From Nonomuraea soli (GTDB lineage: Bacteria; Actinomycetota; Actinomycetes; Streptosporangiales; Streptosporangiaceae), in assembly GCF_013761175.1 (NCBI RefSeq), contig NZ_JACDUR010000004.1, positions 744,001 through 808,000 of the forward strand: 64,000 bases of DNA. Reading direction: 5' to 3'. Both the position numbers and the translations under genes were made by a program. The notes beneath the pieces were generated by a model. The model had not been told where the DNA came from and made no database searches. It was given only the letters and a program-made list of their open reading frames with translations. Shown here one piece after another: positions 58,996-64,000 of this stretch; position 1 is the first letter of the stretch; every line of letters starts with the position of its first letter.

Positions 58996-59616
58996 ATGGA
59001 ACAGGAGTCCCGTTTGTCGGGTAGTCAGCGTCCGGGAGGGCGTACGGCACGCGTGCGCGCCGCCGTCCTGGAGGCCACCCAGGACGAGTTGGTGGAGCGC
59101 GGATTTCACGGGCTGGCCATGGACCAGGTCGCGGCGCGGGCGGGGGTGGGCAAGACGACCGTCTACCGGCGCTGGGGCGGGCCCGCCGGGCTCGTCGCCG
59201 ACCTGATGGACTCGCTCGCCACCGAGTCGGCGCCGCACGCGGACACGGGGACGATCGAGGGAGATCTGCTGGAGAACGCCCGCAACGTCCTCGGGGCGAT
59301 CACCGACGCGCGGCTGGGGGCGACCTTCCAGGCCGTGATCGCGGCGGCGACGTGCGACGAGGAGGCGTCGCGAGCGCTGCACGGGTTCTACACGCGCAGG
59401 ATCGAGGAATGGGCCCGGGTGGTCGACCTGGCCGTCGAGAGGGGCGAACTGCCCGCCGGGACCGACGGCGGGGAGGTGATCAGGGCCGTCTCCGCGCCTT
59501 TGTACTACCGGCTGGTGGTCACCCGGGAAGAGGTCACCGGCGACGTCGCGGCGCGGGTCGCCGGCCAGGTCCTGGCCGCCGCCCGCGCCGGCGCCTTCGT
59601 CCGGGCTAGAACCTGA
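58996..59616 (+). CDS. TetR family repressor of the MFS pump
   Basis: The 206-residue regulator has VRAAVLEATQDELVERGFHGLAMDQVAARAGVGKTTVYRRWGGPAGLV and a TetR_C-type helical domain. ATG 58996 has AGGAGG six bases upstream, better than the TTG at 58990. It is divergent from the efflux gene across the operator. Its 3' end overlaps the LPxTG gene by 11 bp. Confidence 0.92.
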   Translation: MEQESRLSGSQRPGGRTARVRAAVLEATQDELVERGFHGLAMDQVAARAGVGKTTVYRRWGGPAGLVADLMDSLATESAPHADTGTIEGDLLENARNVLGAITDARLGATFQAVIAAATCDEEASRALHGFYTRRIEEWARVVDLAVERGELPAGTDGGEVIRAVSAPLYYRLVVTREEVTGDVAARVAGQVLAAARAGAFVRART

Positions 59617-60115
59617 AGGTCTCGCGCGGCCAGATCGCGCTCATCCACCAGGCGATGCCGCCGACCATCAACAGTCCCGCGCCGGTGGCCAGCTTGCCCA
59701 TCAGGTCGGCGGGCGGCCCCGTGTACGGCAGCCGCCTGCCGTACCCCCAGTCGTTGTTGTTCCGGTGGTACGGCTTGCGCTTGCAGTCGTTGTAGACCTT
59801 CTCCTCGGCCACCTCGACGTTGTTGCTCACCACGGTGATCCTGGCGCTGTCGCGGGGATCGACGGTCACCGTCTCCTTGTTGGTCTCGCCGGTGTCGGGG
59901 TCGCCGCGGTCGATGCGCTCGCCGTCCTTGAGCACCGTGTACTCCGTGCGCTTCGAGCCCTGGTTGGTGATCGTCACCGTGACCTGGTTGGAGCGGCAGT
60001 TCACGTCGCTGAACTCCACCTTGAGCGGGGGCGGCTCCGCCAGGGCGATCCCGGGGACGATGATGGCGGCGCCGACGGGCACGGCCGCCAGCGCGAGACG
60101 GAGTGGTGAAATCAT
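59606..60115 (-). CDS. LPxTG-type sortase-anchored surface protein
   Basis: The 169-residue protein has a signal peptide (MISPLRLALAAVPVGAAIIV, cleavage near ALA-E) and an immunoglobulin-like beta domain (KVEFSDVNCRSNQVTVTITNQG). The cell-wall sorting signal is LPYTG at about residue 130, followed by a hydrophobic stretch and a tail with Arg. Two Cys (NCRSN and NDCKRK) may form a disulfide. A sortase should link it to peptidoglycan; no sortase gene is nearby. It is divergent from the YqgE gene. Confidence 0.85.
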   Translation of the reverse strand: MISPLRLALAAVPVGAAIIVPGIALAEPPPLKVEFSDVNCRSNQVTVTITNQGSKRTEYTVLKDGERIDRGDPDTGETNKETVTVDPRDSARITVVSNNVEVAEEKVYNDCKRKPYHRNNNDWGYGRRLPYTGPPADLMGKLATGAGLLMVGGIAWWMSAIWPRETFRF

Positions 60116-60230
60116 GTGACATGCCCCCGAAACAGTGATCTTTGCTACCTACAGTGCCCATATGATTGCGGAAAGTAACATGACTTGCTCGGGGGAGCGG
60201 GAAGCCCGTCCGACCCCTCATCATGGATGT

Positions 60231-60809
60231 ATGGCGGAGGCGATCTACGTCGGCGGGTTACTGGTGGCAACACCACTGCTCGACGACCCCAACTTCCGGC
60301 GTAGCGTGGTGCTCGTCCTCGAACACGACCGCGACGGCGGCACACTCGGCGTGGTGCTCAACCGGCCCAGCGAGATCTCGGTGACCCAGGTCCTGCCCGT
60401 GTGGGACTCCCTGGTGACCGGGCCGCCCGTGCTGTTCGAAGGCGGGCCGGTGCAGACCGACAGCGCCCTGGCCCTGGCCGCCGTCCCCAGCGGGGAGGAG
60501 CCGCTCGGCTGGCGCCGCCTGCACGCCGCGGCGCCCTCCGTCGCGCGCCTGGGCACGGTCGACCTCGACGCGCCGCCGGAGATCCTGCGCGGGGAGATCG
60601 CCCAGATGCGCATCTTCGCGGGCTACGCGGGGTGGACGTCAGGGCAGCTGGAGGGGGAGATCGCCGAGGGGGCCTGGTACGTGGTCGACTCGGAGATGGG
60701 CGACACCTTCCACCAGGACCCGGCGGGGCTGTGGCGGCAGGTGCTGCGTCGGCAGCCGGGGGAGCTGGCGTTCGTGGCCACCTGTCCCGACGACCCGACG
60801 ATGAACTGA
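60231..60809 (+). CDS. YqgE/AlgH family protein
   Basis: The 192-residue protein contains the hallmark motifs LLVATPLLDDPNFRRSVVLVLEHD, GTLGVVLNRPSEI, FEGGPVQTDSALAL and RIFAGYAGWTSGQLEGEIAEGAWYV. The family is broadly conserved and of unclear molecular role. ATG 60231 is the family start; the frame is open to 60135 but extension is not expected. It is divergent from the LPxTG gene with about 115 bp between. Confidence 0.93.
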   Translation: MAEAIYVGGLLVATPLLDDPNFRRSVVLVLEHDRDGGTLGVVLNRPSEISVTQVLPVWDSLVTGPPVLFEGGPVQTDSALALAAVPSGEEPLGWRRLHAAAPSVARLGTVDLDAPPEILRGEIAQMRIFAGYAGWTSGQLEGEIAEGAWYVVDSEMGDTFHQDPAGLWRQVLRRQPGELAFVATCPDDPTMN

Positions 60810-60832
60810 CTCGCCTCCCGTCCCGGCCGCGG

Positions 60833-61684
60833 TCACCCGGGAAACAGCCAGGCGAACGCGGCCACGCTCTTGTCCACGTACGCGGCGACGCCGTACGCCA
60901 GGTCCTCCAGCACGCTGCAGCGCGCGTGGAAGACCGCCCGCTCCCTGATCCCGTCGGCCTCGCCGTAAGCCCGCAGGGCGGAGTCGAGCGCGACCGGGCC
61001 GAGGTCGCGATACAGCAGCCCGAAGTCGTAGGCGGGGTCGCACAGGGCCGCGTCGCTCCAGTCGATGACGCCCGTCACGGCCAGCGTCGCCGGGTCCACC
61101 AGCACATGCTCGATCCCCAGGTCGTTGTGCGAGAACACCGGCTCGTACCCGTCGTGCGGCGGCGGAGCGGCGAGGAACGCCTCGATGCGCGGCCGGTAAG
61201 CGGCCGGCACCTGGCCCGCCACCGCCGCGTAGGTCTCGGCCGCCTCCTCCAGCCAGGCCGCGCCCGGCTGCACGTCCAGCTCCACCAGTGAGACCATCCG
61301 GCCGGCGTGGAGGGCGGCGAGCAGTTCGCCGACGGTCGTGCCGAGCCGGGCCGCCGAGGGGTCCGGGACGGGCAGGCCGAGCAGCGGCGTGCCGGGAAGC
61401 CTGCGGTAGCCGAGGCACCCCAGCCCGGGATCGGCGAAGAGCGGTTCCGGGACCGGGACGGGCGAGATGCGGGCGACGGCGTGCAGCAGGCGGGCCTCGG
61501 CGTCGATCCGCGCGGCCCGGCTCTCCGGGTCGGGGTCCTTGCTGAAGCGCACGATCAGCTCGCCGTCCAGCTCGAACGCGACGTTGTCCTCACCCTCGCC
61601 CAGCCGGGTGATCGAGCCCGCCCGGTGGTGCGGCAGCCTGGCGGCCACGGCCTCACGGACACGGTCGTCGCTCCACGTCTCCAT
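60833..61684 (-). CDS. aminoglycoside/macrolide phosphotransferase-like protein
   Basis: The 283-residue kinase-like protein has FSHNDLGIEHVLVD (catalytic loop, about residue 188) and GVIDWSDAALCDPAYDFGLLY (metal site). The N lobe is LGEGEDNVAFELDGELIVRF. HNDLGIEHVL-type loops are frequent in Mph/APH-like proteins. Antibiotic modification is possible but unproven. ATG 61684 lies 2 bp after the stop of the F420 oxidoreductase gene, so both form one unit. Confidence 0.85.
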   Translation of the reverse strand: METWSDDRVREAVAARLPHHRAGSITRLGEGEDNVAFELDGELIVRFSKDPDPESRAARIDAEARLLHAVARISPVPVPEPLFADPGLGCLGYRRLPGTPLLGLPVPDPSAARLGTTVGELLAALHAGRMVSLVELDVQPGAAWLEEAAETYAAVAGQVPAAYRPRIEAFLAAPPPHDGYEPVFSHNDLGIEHVLVDPATLAVTGVIDWSDAALCDPAYDFGLLYRDLGPVALDSALRAYGEADGIRERAVFHARCSVLEDLAYGVAAYVDKSVAAFAWLFPG

Positions 61685-61686
61685 GG

Positions 61687-62592
61687 CTAGGACTCTAGAT
61701 CGCCCGCCAGAACCGCGGGCGCGAGCTCGCGCCACTCCCGCAGTGGCGCCCGGTCCTGGTCGGCCGTGAGCACCTGGAGGCAGACGTGGTCGGCACCCGC
61801 GTCGAGGTGCTCGCGCACCCGCTTCTCCACGACGTCCACGTCCCCGTAGGCCACGATGGTGTCGACGAGGCGGCGGCTGGGGCCGGCGAAGTCGGCGTCG
61901 TCGAAGCCCTGGCGGCGCAGGCTGGCGGTCTGGTGCGGGGCGTTGCGCGCGTAGAAGCCGACGTGCTGGGCGGCCACCTCGCGGGCCCGGCCGGTGTCGG
62001 TGTCGAGGACGACGGCCTGCTCGACGGCCAGCAGGGCTCTCGGTCCCATGATCTCGCGGGCGCGGCGGGTGTGCTCGACGCCGACGAAGTACGGGTGGGC
62101 GCCGAGGGTGCGTTCGGCGGCCAGGGCGAGCATCTTGGGCCCGAGCGCGGCCAGCACGCGGCGGGGCGGATCGGCGGGCGCGGGGGAGTTGAGCGGGATG
62201 GCGTCCATGGCGTCGAGGTAGCCGGTCATGGTCCGTACGGCGTCGCCGCGGCTGGGGATGCTGTAGCCGTCCATGTGAAGGGGTTCGTCGCTGACGCGGT
62301 GCCCGCCGATGCCGAGCAGGTAGCGGCCGGGGAAGGCCTCGTTGAGCGAACGTTCCGCCGCGGCCATGGCTATCGGGTCGCGCAGGGCGATGTTGGCGAT
62401 GCCCGAGGCGACGGTGAGGCGGCTGGTGGCCGAAAGGGTCATCCAGGCCTGGCTGACGGTGTCGCGGCCGAATCCTTCGCCGAACCACAGGGTGCGGTAG
62501 CCGAGCTCCTCGATCTCGGCTGCGGTCTCGGCGACGCGGGTGGCGGGCAGGGCGTCCAGGGCGAAGGTCCAGATGCCGGCTTTTCCAAGCAT
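61687..62592 (-). CDS. LLM class F420-dependent oxidoreductase
   Basis: The 301-residue protein has the luciferase-like TIM barrel: GIWTFALDALPATRVAETAAEIEELGYRTLWFGEGFGRD at the N terminus, ASGIANIALRDPIAMAAAE, and GRYLLGIGGHRVSD. The pattern agrees with the F420-dependent TIGR03620-like subgroup of actinobacteria. It reduces or oxidises an unknown substrate using coenzyme F420. It is followed within 2 bp by a kinase-like gene and controlled from the divergent promoter with two palindromic boxes. Confidence 0.88.
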   Translation of the reverse strand: MLGKAGIWTFALDALPATRVAETAAEIEELGYRTLWFGEGFGRDTVSQAWMTLSATSRLTVASGIANIALRDPIAMAAAERSLNEAFPGRYLLGIGGHRVSDEPLHMDGYSIPSRGDAVRTMTGYLDAMDAIPLNSPAPADPPRRVLAALGPKMLALAAERTLGAHPYFVGVEHTRRAREIMGPRALLAVEQAVVLDTDTGRAREVAAQHVGFYARNAPHQTASLRRQGFDDADFAGPSRRLVDTIVAYGDVDVVEKRVREHLDAGADHVCLQVLTADQDRAPLREWRELAPAVLAGDLES

Positions 62593-62609
62593 GAGTGAAC
62601 TCCCTCATA

Positions 62610-62631
62610 TACGGAGAGGCTCTCCGGTTGT
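62610..62631. promoter_or_regulatory. TetR-type operator 1
   Basis: TACGGAGAGGCTCTCCGGTT followed by GT contains the inverted repeat CGGAGA-ggc-TCTCCG, 18 bp from the F420 oxidoreductase start. A related copy begins 35 bp further on. Confidence 0.65.
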
Positions 62632-62644
62632 CTGGCCGGTACGA

Positions 62645-62666
62645 TACGGAGAACCGCTCCGCTTGT
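62645..62666. promoter_or_regulatory. TetR-type operator 2
   Basis: TACGGAGAACCGCTCCGCTT followed by GT repeats the pattern of operator 1 as a direct copy (CGGAG-N5-CTCCG). It lies 19 bp before the TetR start. Confidence 0.6.
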
Positions 62667-62684
62667 GCAACCCTGGAGAACGTG

Positions 62685-63227
62685 ATGAGGGCCGACGCGC
62701 GCCGCAACTACGACCACCTCGTGGCCACGGCCAGGGCGGTCTTCGCCGAGGAGGGGCCGCAGGCGTCGCTGAACGAGGTCGCGCGGCGGGCGAAGGTGGG
62801 CCCCGGCACGCTCTACCGGCACTTCCCGACGCGTCAGGCCCTGCTGGTGGCCGTCTTCAGGGAACGCATCGAGCGCCTGTGCGCCCTGGCCGAGCAGTCA
62901 GGCTCGGCCCCCGCGGGGGAGGCGCTGACGGGGTGGTTGCGCGCGCTGCTGGTGCACGCCCAGACCGACGGCGGCCTGGCGGCGGGCATGGCCGACGACC
63001 CGGGGTTCGACTGCCACGCGCGGCTGATCGGCGCCGCGACGGGCCTGCTCGACAGGGCCGGGCAGGCGGGCGCGGTGCGCGACGGGGTCGAGGTCGAGGA
63101 CCTGTTCCAGCTCGTCACCGGGATCGCGATGACCGCGCCCAAGGACCGGGGGGAGCGCCTGCTGATGCTGGCGCTGGAAGGAGTGCTGGCGGACGGTCCT
63201 AGGCGGCCAGGTCCCAGCCGGGCCTGA
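62685..63227 (+). CDS. TetR family regulator
   Basis: The 180-residue regulator has NYDHLVATARAVFAEEGPQASLNEVARRAKVGPGTLYRHFPTRQALLVAVF and a C domain of the SbtR-like kind (FQLVTGIAMTAPKDRGERLL). ATG 62685 has GGAG seven bases upstream. It is divergent from the F420 oxidoreductase operon across two operators and probably represses it. Its 3' end overlaps the next TetR gene by 29 bp in antisense. Confidence 0.9.
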   Translation: MRADARRNYDHLVATARAVFAEEGPQASLNEVARRAKVGPGTLYRHFPTRQALLVAVFRERIERLCALAEQSGSAPAGEALTGWLRALLVHAQTDGGLAAGMADDPGFDCHARLIGAATGLLDRAGQAGAVRDGVEVEDLFQLVTGIAMTAPKDRGERLLMLALEGVLADGPRRPGPSRA

Positions 63228-63816
63228 AGGAGGCCTCGACGACCACGAGGGTCGCCTCCATCCGCCCCGTCAGCTCAGCCAGGTCGGTGATCTCCTGCCC
63301 CGGGCACTCGAAGCCCACCCGCATGGCCGCCATCGCGAACCCGACGATCAGGGCGGGAAGCTGGTCGGTGGCCGGGTCGCGGCCGGTGCGCCGGGCGACC
63401 TCCTCCACCAGCCGCAGCTCCGTCTGTGACCCCCTGGCCACGGCCCGTCCGACCAGCATCGGGTTGTTTTCGTAAAGTTTGCGAACTTTGAGGAACCGAT
63501 CCGTGTCTTCCGGCGTTGAGTTCCTCATGTCGGCGATCACCGCGCGCACGCAGTGCAGCAGCGAGGTGAACGGCGGCTCGTCGAGGGGCCGGTCGCGCAG
63601 GCACTCCTGCATGATCTCCTCGCCGTGGTCGTGCCACCACAGGGCGAGGTGCTCCTTGCTGGAGAAGTAGCGGAAGAAGGTACGCGAGGAGACGTCGACG
63701 ACCCCGGCGATCTGCTCGACGGTGGTGGTCTCGTATCCTTGTTCGAGGAACAGGTCGAGCGCCGCGTCGAGAAGCGCCAGGCGCGTCTTCTCCTTCTTGC
63801 GTTCACGCAGACCCAT
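63199..63816 (-). CDS. TetR family regulator
   Basis: The 205-residue regulator has KTRLALLDAALDLFLEQGYETTTVEQIAGVVDVSSRTFFRYFSSKEHLALWW and a helical domain of the MftR-like/TetR_C type. ATG 63816 has GAGGGAG eight bases upstream, so it is preferred over GTG 63825. It is divergent from the partial gene at 63972 across two identical-geometry operators and converges with another TetR gene. Confidence 0.9.
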   Translation of the reverse strand: MGLRERKKEKTRLALLDAALDLFLEQGYETTTVEQIAGVVDVSSRTFFRYFSSKEHLALWWHDHGEEIMQECLRDRPLDEPPFTSLLHCVRAVIADMRNSTPEDTDRFLKVRKLYENNPMLVGRAVARGSQTELRLVEEVARRTGRDPATDQLPALIVGFAMAAMRVGFECPGQEITDLAELTGRMEATLVVVEASFRPGWDLAA

Positions 63817-63840
63817 GCTGGTCACTCCCTCGAAACCTTC

Positions 63841-63857
63841 CTGTCACAGTATGACAG
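63841..63857. promoter_or_regulatory. TetR-type operator 1
   Basis: CTGTCA-CAGTA-TGACAG is a perfect 6-bp inverted repeat with a 5-nt spacer, 25 bp upstream of the TetR start. An overlapping TGACA-GA-TGTCA at 63852-63863 extends it. Confidence 0.7.
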
Positions 63858-63893
63858 ATGTCACGGTCTGAAAAATAAAACCCATTTGTCATC

Positions 63894-63908
63894 TGTCACT
63901 CCCTGACA
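63894..63908. promoter_or_regulatory. TetR-type operator 2
   Basis: TGTCA-CTCCC-TGACA has the same arms and 5-nt spacer as operator 1, 52 bp away centre to centre (about five helical turns). It lies towards the partial gene at 63972. Confidence 0.65.
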
Positions 63909-63971
63909 TACATTACCTGAGGCTTAAGAGACGTATGCCCTGAAATGGGGCAGGTAGTTGAGGGGGAACTC

Positions 63972-64000
63972 ATGGCGCAGGCGAAGACGGTGGGCCTGCC
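63972..64000 (+). CDS. 5' end of a gene divergent from TetR (partial)
   Basis: ATG 63972 follows a GAGGGGG ribosome site and opens MAQAKTVGL before the window ends. The divergent layout suggests it is the target of the neighbouring TetR, often an efflux pump or an oxidoreductase in such pairs. Nine residues do not allow identification. Confidence 0.5.

Noticed and set aside
1..64000. Biosynthetic gene cluster or defence island
   Set aside because: No PKS, NRPS, terpene or RiPP core genes, and no restriction, toxin-antitoxin or Cas genes were recognised; ABC exporters and kinase-like genes alone do not justify the call.

Overview
The window is a high-GC, gene-dense piece of an actinomycete chromosome. 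An actinobacterial nucS, an F420-dependent LLM oxidoreductase, DivIVA/FilP-type coiled-coil growth machinery, many TetR regulators, LAL-type LuxR regulators and frequent GTG starts all point to a filamentous actinomycete. Codon use and gene types are compatible with Streptosporangiales (Nonomuraea-like), but that rank is an inference. I saw no rRNA, tRNA, CRISPR array, insertion sequence, prophage or plasmid origin.

Layout. 1-5372 (+): an ABC-2 exporter operon (permease, ATPase, permease) runs directly into two paralogous DesK-type histidine kinases with no response regulator, then a STAS anti-sigma antagonist. 5462-8859 (-): a lipoprotein polysaccharide deacetylase, a TetR regulator and an aldehyde dehydrogenase. 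8894-12247 (-): a second, complete ABC exporter with histidine kinase and NarL-type regulator. 12367-16855: nucS, an aminoglycoside-phosphotransferase-like kinase, a small zinc-ribbon-like protein, two alpha/beta hydrolases and an SDR. 16857-20675 (-): an AI-2E-type membrane protein and a large secreted GH18 chitinase with a repetitive Thr/Pro linker. 20771-23505 (-): an overlapping redox operon (Dps, Mo-oxidoreductase, ferredoxin reductase, quinone-reductase-like enzyme).

23574-38767 is the most unusual part: seven alpha/beta-hydrolase genes, an MHS-type transporter, an XRE/NB-ARC/TPR regulator and two LAL regulators within 15 kb. Five copies of one inverted-repeat motif (core GTCA-NN-TGAC or GTCA-NN-CGAC) lie here. 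Each is followed, about 31 bp from its centre, by a -10-like hexamer; four of the five promoters point into an alpha/beta-hydrolase gene and the fifth points antisense into one. The spacing fits a LuxR-type activator bound near -43. I propose a LAL-controlled hydrolase regulon. One of these hydrolases has lost its catalytic serine motif.

38945-42826 holds the FilP/Scy-like coiled-coil gene, methylmalonyl-CoA epimerase and thiolase (an order I recall from Streptomyces), then tenA under a TPP riboswitch. 42928-46891 (-) contains a tiny ORF, two paralogous beta-propeller-like envelope proteins, a DUF4230 protein and a membrane protein. 47057-50386 holds a MarR regulator, a thioredoxin-fold/TPR protein without CxxC, a 490-bp hairpin-rich gap and an oxidoreductase/NTF2-like pair. 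50475-64000 is rich in TetR regulators, several with recognisable palindromic operators in divergent promoters. Among them are a ricin-type lectin, an EF-hand protein, a frameshifted pentapeptide-repeat gene, kinase-like genes, malic enzyme, an MFS pump, an LPxTG surface protein, a YqgE protein and an F420-dependent oxidoreductase.
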